Of a DNA stretch of 64,000 bases, positions 48,097 through 55,921 are shown piece by piece. Below the pieces are notes generated by a model that was given only the letters and a program-made list of their open reading frames with translations, made no database searches and was not told where the DNA came from. Source of the stretch: Gallaecimonas sp. GXIMD4217 (GTDB taxonomy: Bacteria; Pseudomonadota; Gammaproteobacteria; Enterobacterales; Gallaecimonadaceae); assembly GCF_038087665.1 (NCBI RefSeq), contig NZ_CP149925.1, forward strand, positions 3,100,870 to 3,164,869, read 5' to 3'. Made by a program: the position numbers and the translations under genes. The first letter of the stretch is position 1, and each line of letters opens with the position of its first letter.

Positions 48097-50516
48097 AACC
48101 ACTGCGCTGCGGCCATTGGGCGGCGGCAATACTGCTGCTGAGCTCGCTCCTGGTGATGCTGGGCTGGTTCCTGGAGAGCCAGGTGCTGGTGACCCTGAAC
48201 AGCCAAAGCGCCATGCGTTTCAACACCGCCCTGGGCTTCCTGCTGCTGGGCCTGGCCCTGCTGGACAGCCGCAGTGGCTCCCCGGCCGGCTTCTGGCTGC
48301 CGCTGGCGCTGCTCCTTGTGCTGGCCCTGGCCACCGGCCTGCAGTACCTGGCCGTCATCAACCTGGGTCTGGACGAGCTGTTCATCAAGGACTGGACCCC
48401 GCCGGAGCAGGGCCTCTATCCGGGCCGAATGTCCCCGGCCACCATCATCGCCTTCCTGCTCAGCGCCCTGGCTCTGACCGGCCTGGGCAGCACCAGCTGG
48501 CTCAGGCTGCTGAGCTGGATCCCGGCCACAGTGGTGGCGGTGATCTGCGCCTTCACCCTGGCCGCCCGGCTGTTCGGCGGCGACAGCATACTCAGCAACT
48601 TCTCCTCCGGCATGGCCCCGCACACCGCCCTGGCCTTCATGGTGGCCAGCCTCAGCCTGCTGCACCAGGCCAACGGCCGCACCGATGCTGCCGCCCGGCG
48701 CCTGATGCTGCCGCTGTCGGCATTGGCGGCCATGATGACCCTGACCGGGCTGGGCTGGTACAACAGCGGCCATTTGGAACGGCTGGACAAGGCCAGGCTC
48801 CGCCAGGAACGCATCGAAAGCCTGGAACGCCTGGCCAACCAGCGCCTGGCCGTAGTGGAAAAGACCCTGCTGCGCATGGCCAGTCGCTGGCAGGTTCGCG
48901 GCCGCACGCCCGAAAGCGAATGGCGATTGGACGCCCGCCATTACCTGGCGGATATCCCCGAGCTGCAGTCCCTGGCCTGGCGCGACGGCCAGGGCCGGCT
49001 GGCCTGGCAGGAAGGGGAGGCGCTGCCGGCCGCCGCCTGTACCGATCCGGACCGCAGGCTCCACCAGGGGCTGCTGCTCTTCACCACGCCCCTGCCCGAC
49101 GGTTGCCTGCACGCCGGCCTGGCCCTGTCCGCCCTGCTGGAGGCGGCCTGGACGGAACAAGACAGGGACTTCAACCTGGCCCTGTACCTGGACGGCCAGT
49201 TCCTGCAGTCGAGCCGCCATTGGCAGCCCGGCCCGTCCGAGCCAGTCGCCAGGCCCCTGCGGCTGGGCCCGCTGCAGCTGATGGCCCACGTCCAGGCCAA
49301 GGCCGGCACCGCCCTGGCCGCTGGCGACCAGGGCGCCAGGCTGATCCTGGGCATGGGCCTGCTGTTGTCTGCCCTGGTGTCCGGCACCCTCTGGCTGCTG
49401 CTGCTGGTGCGGCGGCGCAACCTGGAGCTGGAGCACAGCAACGGCCGGCTGGCTGCCTCCGAATCCCAGAGCCGAACCCTGCTGGAAATGGCCCCGGAGG
49501 CGGTGATCCTGGTCGACCAGGATGGCATCATCAGCTACGCCAACCGGCGTACCCGAACCCTGTTCGGCTACGAGCAGCTGGAGCTGCTGGGCCAGCCGGT
49601 TGAGGTGCTGATCCCCGCCAAGCTGAGGGATGTCCACCGCCGCCATCGCCATGGCTTCGCCGCCAATCCCAAGCTCAGGGACATGGGCTCGGGCCTGGAG
49701 CTCAAGGCCCAGCGCCACAACGGCAAGACCTTCCCGGTGGACGTGATCCTCAGTCCCATTAAGGTGGCCGGCGCCTTCCAGGTCATGGCCATAGTCCGGG
49801 ACGTGTCCGAGAAGAAGGCCGCCGAACGACAGATCAAGGCCAGCCTCCACGAGAAGGAGGTGCTGCTCAAGGAGGTCTACCACAGGGTCAAGAACAACAT
49901 GCAGGTCATCGCCAGCCTGCTGCGCATGCAATCGCGCAGTGCCGAGGATCCCGGCATCAAGGACAAACTGGGCGAAGCGGCCTGCCGGGTCAGGGCCATG
50001 GCCCTGGTCCACGAGAAGCTGTACCAGTCCAAGAAGCTGTCCAGGGTGGACTCCGAGACCTATGTGAACAGCCTTATCGACGACCTGCAGCTGACCCTGG
50101 GCCGCCAGGGCCAGATCAAGGTCCACAGCCAGGTGCTCAGGGTGGAGCTCGAGCCGGACGTGCTGATCCCCCTGGGCCTGATCATCAACGAGCTGATCTC
50201 CAACAGCCACAAGCACGCCTTCGCCGATGGCCAAAAAGGGGAGGTCCACCTGCGCTTCACCCAGGACGGCGGCGACTACTGCCTGACGATCTGGGACACG
50301 GGCCCCGGCCTGCCGGACGACTTCAGCCCGACCCGGACCCCCTCCCTGGGCCTGAAGCTGGTCAACACCCTGGTCAGTCAGCTGCACGGCCGGCTCGACT
50401 GGGGCAACAAAGGTGGCGCCACCTTCAGCATCCGCTTCCCGGTACCGGCGTTGCCCACCGCCAGTCCCATGGTCAAGGAACTCAAACACCATGACGTACC
50501 AGAGCCGACAGGTTGA
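48093..50516 (+). CDS. Membrane sensor histidine kinase, HisKA_2 type
   Basis: 807 residues. About eight N-terminal membrane helices in the first 245 residues, a periplasmic-type or extracytoplasmic region (about 250-405) closed by another helix (LILGMGLLLSALVSGTLWLLLL), a PAS domain (LLEMAPEAVILVDQDGIISYANRR), then the HisKA_2 motif with phospho-His in EVYHRVKNNMQVIASLLRM and an ATPase domain with NELISNSHKHAF, WDTGPGLP and SLGLKLVNTLV. The HRVKNN motif is typical of HWE-related kinases that work with detached receivers; the REC-GGDEF-EAL gene just upstream is the obvious target. Confidence 0.93.
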   Translation: MKPLRCGHWAAAILLLSSLLVMLGWFLESQVLVTLNSQSAMRFNTALGFLLLGLALLDSRSGSPAGFWLPLALLLVLALATGLQYLAVINLGLDELFIKDWTPPEQGLYPGRMSPATIIAFLLSALALTGLGSTSWLRLLSWIPATVVAVICAFTLAARLFGGDSILSNFSSGMAPHTALAFMVASLSLLHQANGRTDAAARRLMLPLSALAAMMTLTGLGWYNSGHLERLDKARLRQERIESLERLANQRLAVVEKTLLRMASRWQVRGRTPESEWRLDARHYLADIPELQSLAWRDGQGRLAWQEGEALPAAACTDPDRRLHQGLLLFTTPLPDGCLHAGLALSALLEAAWTEQDRDFNLALYLDGQFLQSSRHWQPGPSEPVARPLRLGPLQLMAHVQAKAGTALAAGDQGARLILGMGLLLSALVSGTLWLLLLVRRRNLELEHSNGRLAASESQSRTLLEMAPEAVILVDQDGIISYANRRTRTLFGYEQLELLGQPVEVLIPAKLRDVHRRHRHGFAANPKLRDMGSGLELKAQRHNGKTFPVDVILSPIKVAGAFQVMAIVRDVSEKKAAERQIKASLHEKEVLLKEVYHRVKNNMQVIASLLRMQSRSAEDPGIKDKLGEAACRVRAMALVHEKLYQSKKLSRVDSETYVNSLIDDLQLTLGRQGQIKVHSQVLRVELEPDVLIPLGLIINELISNSHKHAFADGQKGEVHLRFTQDGGDYCLTIWDTGPGLPDDFSPTRTPSLGLKLVNTLVSQLHGRLDWGNKGGATFSIRFPVPALPTASPMVKELKHHDVPEPTG

Positions 50517-50928
50517 TTTCCTTGGCATCTGGGCCAAGGGGGCCTGGCAGCTGAAGGCCTACGGCATCCACCTGCCCCACCAGCCCCTGGACAACCAGCT
50601 CAAACTCCAGGCCAGGCGGCTGCTGGACGCCACCCTGGCCGGGGTGGCCGCAACCGAGCTGCCGGCCGGCTTTGTGGGCATCCACCAGGGCGAGGGCCGC
50701 AACGTCATCTTCATCGACTGGTGGCGCGGCAACGAACTCCACCACCGGCTGTTTCTCTCGGCCCTGGACAACCCCTTGCAGTTCCTGCCGGCCGGCCCGG
50801 ACGACTTCATCGCCTGCGTCTGGGATCTGGGCCTGATGGCCTACGAGCGCGAAGCCTGGATCGAAAAGGTGTTGCAGGGCGGCGATCTGGCCGCCTACCT
50901 GCACCAACGCCTGGACAACAACCTCTAG
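50491..50928 (+). CDS. Hypothetical protein
   Basis: 145 residues from the ATG at 50491 (MTYQSRQVDFLGIW), overlapping the kinase end by 26 bases. No signal or membrane segment. Conserved-looking features are WQLKAYGIHLP, GFVGIHQGEGRNVIFIDWW, and FIACVWDLGLMAYEREAWIE. I do not recognise the family. Reading in the same operon direction, it may be cotranscribed with the c-di-GMP pair. Confidence 0.65.
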   Translation: MTYQSRQVDFLGIWAKGAWQLKAYGIHLPHQPLDNQLKLQARRLLDATLAGVAATELPAGFVGIHQGEGRNVIFIDWWRGNELHHRLFLSALDNPLQFLPAGPDDFIACVWDLGLMAYEREAWIEKVLQGGDLAAYLHQRLDNNL

Positions 50929-50939
50929 GGGGATACGAC

Positions 50940-51299
50940 ATGAAAAGAGGCTTCCTGACCCTGGCCCTGCTGGGCCTGCTGCTGTGGCTGGCCTGGCGCG
51001 GCTACCTGGCCATGCTGCCCAGGCTGGAGCTGCAGAACGCCTCCGCCATCGCCATCGAGCGCGCCTTGGTGGCGCTGCCGTCCAGCCGCCTCAGCTTCGA
51101 CGCCATTGCCCCGGGCGGCGCCCTGGGCATCCATCATGACGCCGACCAGGCCGACGGCCCCTACCGCTACCGGATCACCCTGGTGGACGGCCGCACCATA
51201 GAGGGCGACTGCGGCCAGGTCACCGGCAACGAGTTCGGCAAGCGCCAGCTCATTTCCCTGCAGCGGGACCTCAGCGTGCTCTGCCACCAGGCGCCTTGA
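50940..51299 (+). CDS. Membrane-anchored hypothetical protein
   Basis: 119 residues; N-terminal hydrophobic segment (FLTLALLGLLLWLAWRGYLAML) followed by a short periplasmic-type domain ending with CHQAP. The region VDGRTIEGDCGQVTGNEFGKR contains one of two cysteines. No family recognised. Starts 11 bases after the previous gene with AGGGGGA as ribosome binding site. Confidence 0.6.
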   Translation: MKRGFLTLALLGLLLWLAWRGYLAMLPRLELQNASAIAIERALVALPSSRLSFDAIAPGGALGIHHDADQADGPYRYRITLVDGRTIEGDCGQVTGNEFGKRQLISLQRDLSVLCHQAP

Positions 51300-51361
51300 C
51301 CCAGCCGGCGCGGATCCGCACAATACGCGCCTCGCCGCTGGCGATTAAGTGACCGTATTCC

Positions 51362-51393
51362 TTCGGGTTCCCTCACCCCGACCAACAAAAAGG
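51362..51393 (+). promoter_or_regulatory. PreQ1-I riboswitch upstream of yhhQ
   Basis: P1 stem TCGGG (51363-51367) pairs with CCCGA (51377-51381). The C directly before the 3' strand (C76 of the line, ACCCCGA context) corresponds to the cytosine that pairs with preQ1 in known examples. The loop CCT (51371-51373) can pair with AGG (51391-51393) in the A-rich tail CCAACAAAAAGG to form the H-type pseudoknot. That AGG is the Shine-Dalgarno of yhhQ, so ligand binding should block translation. Confidence 0.8.
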
Positions 51394-51399
51394 TACAAG

Positions 51400-52035
51400 A
51401 TGAACCACCTTTCCCGCAGCCTGGGCTGGCTGATCGCCTTCCATATCCTGGTGATTGCCGCCTCCAACTACCTGGTGCAGCTGCCCTTCACCTTCCTGGG
51501 CCTGCACACCACCTGGGGCGCCTTTACCTTCCCCTTCATCTTCCTGGCCACCGACCTGACGGTGCGGCTGCTGGGGGCCGAGCCGGCCCGGCGGGTGATC
51601 CACTGGGTGATGGTACCGGCGCTGTTCATCAGCTACGGCCTGTCGGTGTTGTTCCCGGGCGGCGACTTCGCCGGCCTGGCCGGGGCCGGCGAGCTGAACC
51701 TGTTCGTGGCCCGCATCGCCTTCGCCTCCTTCCTGGCCTATGTGCTGGGCCAGATGGCCGACGTGCAGATCTTCAACCGCCTGCGCCGGGCCCGTGCCTG
51801 GTGGCTGGCGCCCATGGCCTCCACCGTGCTCGGCAACCTGCTGGACACCCTGGTGTTCTTTGCCGCCGCCTTCTACCGGAGCGACGATCCCTTCATGGCC
51901 AGGCACTGGCTGGAGATCGCCCTGGTGGATTACGGCTTCAAGCTGGTGATCAGCCTGTTGTTCTTCCTGCCCCTGTACGGGGTGCTGCTGAAGCGGCTGG
52001 TGCATTGGCTGGGCCCCCGGCCGCAGCCGGCCTGA
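51400..52035 (+). CDS. yhhQ: YhhQ family 7-cyano-7-deazaguanine / preQ1 transporter
   Basis: 211 residues with six membrane helices: LIAFHILVIAASNYLVQLP, FTFPFIFLATDLTVRLLG, FARIAFASFLAYVLGQMADVQIF and LEIALVDYGFKLVISLLFFLP are family hallmarks. Imports queuosine precursors for tRNA modification. The ATG at 51400 lies seven bases after the riboswitch-controlled AGG; the longer frame to 51349 would start inside the riboswitch. The substrate assignment is supported by the riboswitch. Confidence 0.92.
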   Translation: MNHLSRSLGWLIAFHILVIAASNYLVQLPFTFLGLHTTWGAFTFPFIFLATDLTVRLLGAEPARRVIHWVMVPALFISYGLSVLFPGGDFAGLAGAGELNLFVARIAFASFLAYVLGQMADVQIFNRLRRARAWWLAPMASTVLGNLLDTLVFFAAAFYRSDDPFMARHWLEIALVDYGFKLVISLLFFLPLYGVLLKRLVHWLGPRPQPA

Positions 52036-52041
52036 GGGCAC

Positions 52042-52069
52042 AAAAAAGGCCGCGTCAGCGGCCTTTTTT
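52042..52069. terminator. Bidirectional terminator between yhhQ and the regulator gene
   Basis: Perfect stem AAAAAAGGCCGC-GTCA-GCGGCCTTTTTT between convergent genes. Confidence 0.92.
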
Positions 52070-52704
52070 CATGCTCCCCGGCGGGGGCGGATATGGTAGA
52101 CGCAGCGCCGGGCGCCGCTGAGCAGGTGCTCCTGGCGACTGATCTCGGCATCCTCGCCCAGGCAGTGGGCGAACAGGGCCAGCTCGGAGCGGCAGAAGTC
52201 CTGGCAGCTGCTGGCGGCGGCGCAGATGGGGCAGTGGTTCTCCACCAGCAGCCAGCCGCCGTCGGGATGGGCCTGGACCTCGGCCATATAGCCCTCGCCG
52301 GCGCGGATCTGTGCCAGCTTTTCCACCTTGGCCCGCAGGTCGGGGCAAGCGGCCAGGGCGGCGCCATAATCGGCGCGCATCCGTTCTTCCCGGTGGCCGA
52401 TCAACTGATCCAGGCCCTGATCGCCGAACACCGCCTTGATCCCGTCCAGCATGGCCAGGGTCAGATCTTCGTGGCGATCGGGGAAGCGCCTGTGGCCGGC
52501 GGCGGACAACCGCCAGACCCGGGAGGGCCGACCCACCTTGCGTTTTTCGCTGAAGCTCTCCACCAGGCCTTCTTCTTCCAGGCCCAGCAGGTGCTGGCGC
52601 GAGCCCATGGAGGTCATGCCCAGGTGCTCGGCCAGGCCTTGGGCGGTCTGGGGGCCACGGGTCTTCAGCAGATAAAGGATCTTGTCGGCACTGGCTTGTT
52701 GCAT
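52069..52704 (-). CDS. Cysteine-rich HTH transcriptional regulator (COG2345 / SufR-like)
   Basis: 211 residues. An N-terminal winged helix (ADKILYLLKTRGPQTAQGLAEHLGM, GSRQHLLGLEEEGLVESF, KRKVGRPSRVWRLSAAGH), then a helical dimer region and a C-terminal cluster CPIC, SSCQDFC, FAHC, ARRCVYHI. Clusters of this kind bind Fe-S in SufR-type repressors. It diverges from ryhB, so an iron or Fe-S response is plausible but not shown. Start at 52704 follows GGGGG. Confidence 0.82.
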   Translation of the reverse strand: MQQASADKILYLLKTRGPQTAQGLAEHLGMTSMGSRQHLLGLEEEGLVESFSEKRKVGRPSRVWRLSAAGHRRFPDRHEDLTLAMLDGIKAVFGDQGLDQLIGHREERMRADYGAALAACPDLRAKVEKLAQIRAGEGYMAEVQAHPDGGWLLVENHCPICAAASSCQDFCRSELALFAHCLGEDAEISRQEHLLSGARRCVYHIRPRRGA

Positions 52705-52765
52705 GCCCCCATTATGCCCCAGGGCCAAGGATTTACCAATGTTGGACTTTATTTAGACAAAAGGC

Positions 52766-52793
52766 TTGACGCGTTAATGAGAATCGTTATTAT
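52766..52793 (+). promoter_or_regulatory. ryhB promoter with Fur box
   Basis: -35 TTGACG (52766-52771), 16-base spacer, -10 TATTAT (52788-52793). A Fur box TTAATGAGAATCGTTATTA lies across the spacer and the -10 (52774-52792), matching the GATAATGATAATCATTATC pattern closely. Iron-loaded Fur would occlude RNA polymerase. Confidence 0.88.
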
Positions 52794-52799
52794 TTGAGT

Positions 52800-52903
52800 C
52801 GCGTTCCAATCGTACGCACTGATGCACAGGCTGCATCGCACGACATTGCTCACTTATTGCTTCCAGTTGGAAAGAAAGCCGGCCCTTGAGCCGGCTGTTT
52901 TTT
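52800..52903 (+). ncRNA. ryhB: RyhB small RNA
   Basis: The core GCACGACATTGCTCAC (52837-52852) followed by ATTGCTTCCAG is the seed and conserved heart of enterobacterial and Vibrio RyhB. A Fur-controlled promoter sits directly upstream. The 3' end is a terminator AGCCGGC-CCTTGA-GCCGGCT (52877-52897) plus six T residues, which also provides the Hfq-binding tail. Length about 100 nt agrees with RyhB (about 90). RyhB represses iron-using proteins such as SodB and succinate dehydrogenase under iron shortage. The transcription start is estimated from the promoter. Confidence 0.92.
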
Positions 52904-53513
52904 ATTGCAGCCCGTCCAGGGCCTTGAGCTGGGACGCCGGCCGCTCGGCCAGCCTGGCCAGGTAATCCAGGAACAGCGGCTCATCGACCCAACCCAGTCC
53001 CACCAGCATGCCCAGCATGTGCCCCAGCAGGATATCCAGCACAGTGAAACGCTCGCCCATCAGGTAGGAGCCCGCCGCCAGGCGCGGCCGCAGCGCCGCC
53101 AGCTGGGCCTTGATCACTTCCAGCTTGGTGGCGATCTCCTCCTGGCTGCGCGCCTTGCGGCCCACCACCAGCTCGCTGACCACCAGGGGATCCAGGGTGG
53201 CGCAGAGATGGAAGTACAGGCTCAGGTACTGGTCACGGCCGTCCTGATCGGGTCGTACCTGCAGCCTGCCCTCGGTATCGAAACGCTCCAGCAGCCGCAT
53301 CATGATGGCGCCGGACTCGAACAGCGCCTCGTCATCCAGGGCCAGGGCCGGCACCTTGCCGAAGGGGTTCAGGGCCAGGTAGGGGCCCTGGCGCTGCTCG
53401 CCGGCCTGGAAGTCGAGCACCTGCTCGTCGAAGGGCAGATCCAGCTCCTTGAGCAGCCAGCGGACCCGGAAGGATCGGTCGAAGGGGGCAAAGCTGTACA
53501 GTCCGGTCATCAT
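52902..53513 (-). CDS. Glutathione S-transferase family protein
   Basis: 203 residues. N-terminal thioredoxin-like domain with the beta-alpha-beta pattern (LYSFAPFDRSFRVRWLLKELDL), LNPFGKVPALALDDEALFESGAI (cis-Pro and Glu-Ser glutathione motif), then the all-alpha domain ending with FTVLDILLGHML. Substrate unknown. It diverges from a TetR gene and an inverted repeat lies between them. Its stop codon touches the T run of ryhB. A second ATG one codon later is equally possible. Confidence 0.92.
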   Translation of the reverse strand: MMTGLYSFAPFDRSFRVRWLLKELDLPFDEQVLDFQAGEQRQGPYLALNPFGKVPALALDDEALFESGAIMMRLLERFDTEGRLQVRPDQDGRDQYLSLYFHLCATLDPLVVSELVVGRKARSQEEIATKLEVIKAQLAALRPRLAAGSYLMGERFTVLDILLGHMLGMLVGLGWVDEPLFLDYLARLAERPASQLKALDGLQ

Positions 53514-53526
53514 ATTTCTCCTTTAA

Positions 53527-53567
53527 GTAACCGCTTGGTTACCATAGTATGTAACCGATCGTTTTAC
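53527..53567. promoter_or_regulatory. Candidate TetR operator between the GST and TetR genes
   Basis: A perfect inverted repeat GTAACC-GCTT-GGTTAC (53527-53542) and a second imperfect copy GTAACC-GATCG-TTTTAC (53551-53567) sit in the 65-base divergent gap, 24 bases apart. Double palindromes of this type are common TetR operators controlling both genes. Confidence 0.6.
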
Positions 53568-53578
53568 AAACACAGAGA

Positions 53579-54127
53579 ATGATTTTGGCCAGACCCAAGA
53601 GCTACCAACGGGAAGCCGTGCTGGAGCAGGCCATGGCCTGCTTCTGGCACAAGGGCTACGACAGCACCTCCATCAGCGATCTGACCGAGGCCACCGGCCT
53701 GAACCGCAAGACCCTGTACGGCGAATTCGGCGACAAGGCGCTGCTGTTCCAGGCCGCCCTGGAACGCTACCTGGCCAGGGTACAGGCGGCCGGCCAGCAG
53801 CTGGCCGCGCCGCCCCTGGGCCTGGCCAACATAGAGCGCTTCTTCGAGCAGGTGCTGGCCCAGGCCGACTGCAGGGGCTGCCTGGCCACCCTGTCCTTCA
53901 ACGAGTGGCAGAGCCTGCCCGCCGAGGCCCAGGCGCTGCTTAAGAAACGCTACGGCCAGCTCCAGGGCGCCCTGGAGCGCAACCTGCTGGCGGCCGGAGT
54001 GGATCTGGCCAGGGAAAAGGCGGCGCTGCTGATCAGCCAGCTGCACGGCATGGCGACCCTGGCCCGCCAGGGCCTGGACAGGGAGCAACTGGCGCCCCAG
54101 GTGACACTGCTGCTGCGGGCGCTCTAG
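53579..54127 (+). CDS. TetR/AcrR family transcriptional regulator
   Basis: 182 residues. HTH: YQREAVLEQAMACFWHKGYDSTSISDLTEATGLNRKTLYGEFGDKALLFQAALERYL, followed by a ligand-binding helical domain with ADCRGCLATLS. The divergent GST is the probable target. ATG at 53579 lies 12 bases past the last palindrome. Confidence 0.92.
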   Translation: MILARPKSYQREAVLEQAMACFWHKGYDSTSISDLTEATGLNRKTLYGEFGDKALLFQAALERYLARVQAAGQQLAAPPLGLANIERFFEQVLAQADCRGCLATLSFNEWQSLPAEAQALLKKRYGQLQGALERNLLAAGVDLAREKAALLISQLHGMATLARQGLDREQLAPQVTLLLRAL

Positions 54128-54396
54128 CCCTCGCGGCCGCCCTGCAGCAGGATGGCGCCGGGCGGCAGTTCCAGCCTGAGCCGGTGGCAATCGCCGGGTG
54201 GCGGCTGCTGGCCCGGCGGCCGGCCCGGGAACCAGATCCGGCACAGGCCGGGGGGTGGCAGCTGGCCGGGGGGGATCTTCAGGCCGGGTCCGGCCCTGGG
54301 ATGGGGGTCCTGGGGCACACCCCGGTGGCCCCTGGTATTGATCTCGCAGCCCGCCAGCATCAGGGCCAGCAGGCCAAGCAAAAGCACCTTGTACAT
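54124..54396 (-). CDS. Proline-rich small lipoprotein
   Basis: 90 residues: signal peptide with lipobox LAGC (Cys17), then repeats PPGQLPPPGLCRIWFPGRPPG and PPPGDC. This PPG/CRIWFPGRPPG pattern recurs in envelope lipoproteins of unknown role. It overlaps the TetR gene end by 4 bases on the opposite strand. Confidence 0.7.
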   Translation of the reverse strand: MYKVLLLGLLALMLAGCEINTRGHRGVPQDPHPRAGPGLKIPPGQLPPPGLCRIWFPGRPPGQQPPPGDCHRLRLELPPGAILLQGGREG

Positions 54397-54428
54397 AAGG
54401 CCTCCTCAGCGCCTCAGTACAGGGTAGT

Positions 54429-54812
54429 TCAGCGGCAGATCGCGGCCAGCTCCAGGCTGAAGTCACAGGCCGAGGCCTGGTGCCAGCGCTGGGCATCCAG
54501 GGGCCCGGTGCAGCCGGCATCCTCCAGCAGCGCCCGGCCGTCGTCGCAGACCAGCACCAGGCCGTGGCCGTTATCGCGGCGCACCCTGAGCTCATAGCCC
54601 GCAAAGGGCGCCAGCAGGCCGGGGTCGTGGCCGGTGGCCAGGGCCAGCAGGGCCTGATCGTCCAGATCCGCCGGGGCCTGGCCGTAGCGCACCTGGGCCT
54701 CCACCGCCGCCGACAGCTTGGTCAGGGCCGAGGCCAGGGGCAGCAGCTCCTCGCCGCGATCGGCACCGGCGCAGCCGCTCAGCAGCAGCGCCAGGCAAAA
54801 CCATTTCTTCAT
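54429..54812 (-). CDS. Lipoprotein of unknown function
   Basis: 127 residues from the ATG at 54812: MKKWFCLALLLSGCAGADRG gives the signal peptide with lipobox LLSGC. The mature part is helical with several cysteines (LVLVCDD, EDAGCTG, ASACDF, AAICR), suggesting disulfides. It overlaps the upstream gene start region by ATGA and is followed after 32 bases by another lipoprotein gene. No family recognised. Confidence 0.68.
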   Translation of the reverse strand: MKKWFCLALLLSGCAGADRGEELLPLASALTKLSAAVEAQVRYGQAPADLDDQALLALATGHDPGLLAPFAGYELRVRRDNGHGLVLVCDDGRALLEDAGCTGPLDAQRWHQASACDFSLELAAICR

Positions 54813-55735
54813 GCGTCCTCCCACATCACCAGGCGGCCGGCCGGATCCCGGCCCGTATCCAGGTTCCAGTTGCCGATGGCACTCAGATAGCGGTCGTCCC
54901 CTTCCAGCACCGCCGACGCCACCAGCGCCCAATGGCGGCAGACATTGGCCAGGGCGCGGTCGAAGATGGCGTCGTAGTCCAGGGGCCCGGCCGGGGTATC
55001 GAGGGCCTTGAGGTACTGGTCATCCACCTCGTCGCCGCGGGGGTAGGTGAGGCCGGCCTTAACCCCCAGGTGGCGGGCGAAGGGCAGCAGCCGGTTGCCC
55101 TCCTCGGCGATGTTGTCCACCACCAGGTTGAAGTCCCGGTGCCAGTGGGCCGGTTGCGGCGGGTTGCGCTGGTATTCCCCCGGATGCACCTGGCCCAGCA
55201 CCCGGGACCAGAGCCCGGCGATGAGCGGATCCAACTCGCCGGCGCCGCAGCGGCCGATGCCGGAGTCCAGGTGCTCGGACAGGCCGATCTCGCCCAGGCG
55301 CAGGCGCCGGAAGATGTGGGCGTCCTGGTGCATCTCGCAAACCCTGTGGTCGCGCTGGTTGTCGTGGTAGGGGCCCACCTTGCGCTCGATGACCGGGTGT
55401 ATGGTCACGTCAGCGACCACGTGGGCGGTGTAGCCCAGCAGCCAGGCCAGGCCCTTCTGCTGGTCGTGGCCGCTCAGCTCCCGCAGCGCCGCCACCGCCT
55501 GGTGGATCACAGCGCCGGTGTCCTCGTAGTGCATCAGATCGGCCCAGCGGCAGGCGTCGCCCCGGTTTTCCAGGGCCAGGTAGGGGTAATCGGGGCTGAC
55601 GGCGCCCAGCTCGCAGTACTTGAAGTGGAACATCAGGGCAGCGATGGCCGCCAGCGGGAAGTCGGGCCGGGCCTCCAGGCGGGCCGGCTCCCTGAGCAGG
55701 TTGACCAGGGTCAGGTGGGCGTAGGCGCCAGGCAT
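54809..55735 (-). CDS. Zinc-dependent phospholipase C family-like protein
   Basis: 308 residues. GAYAHLTLVN start, YCELGAVSPDYPYL, then TAHVVADVTIHPVI and a MHQDAHIF segment are histidine-rich helices of the Zn-dependent PLC/S1-P1 nuclease fold. No signal peptide is seen, so it is probably cytoplasmic or the family name overstates its role. Ends in ATGA overlap with the lipoprotein gene. The long frame to 55798 is not used because MPGAYAHLTL is the conserved start. Confidence 0.72.
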   Translation of the reverse strand: MPGAYAHLTLVNLLREPARLEARPDFPLAAIAALMFHFKYCELGAVSPDYPYLALENRGDACRWADLMHYEDTGAVIHQAVAALRELSGHDQQKGLAWLLGYTAHVVADVTIHPVIERKVGPYHDNQRDHRVCEMHQDAHIFRRLRLGEIGLSEHLDSGIGRCGAGELDPLIAGLWSRVLGQVHPGEYQRNPPQPAHWHRDFNLVVDNIAEEGNRLLPFARHLGVKAGLTYPRGDEVDDQYLKALDTPAGPLDYDAIFDRALANVCRHWALVASAVLEGDDRYLSAIGNWNLDTGRDPAGRLVMWEDA

Positions 55736-55921
55736 GGGGTACTCCTTTACCTTGAGTCCATGGCGCCGGTTGGCGCCCTTCCCCGCAACATAAACCAAGC
55801 CCCCCCTGCCAACAAGGCCTTACCACCATGGCGATCTTGGCTGCCTGGACCTTGACCTGGATTAAGGCCCACTAAGGGCACCTGAAATACCCTTTTATAA
55901 ACACCATGACAGAGGTATCCC

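Noticed and set aside
47871-50537. Long minus-strand open frame of about 890 codons
   Set aside because: Antisense shadow of the HisKA_2 kinase, low-complexity Gln/Gly/Ala composition, no start signal.
55852-55894. FNR or NsrR site upstream of the hemerythrin gene
   Set aside because: TTGACCTGGATTAA and AAGGG-N11-CCCTT are too far from consensus to list as a confident regulatory site; kept only as a lead in the gene entry.
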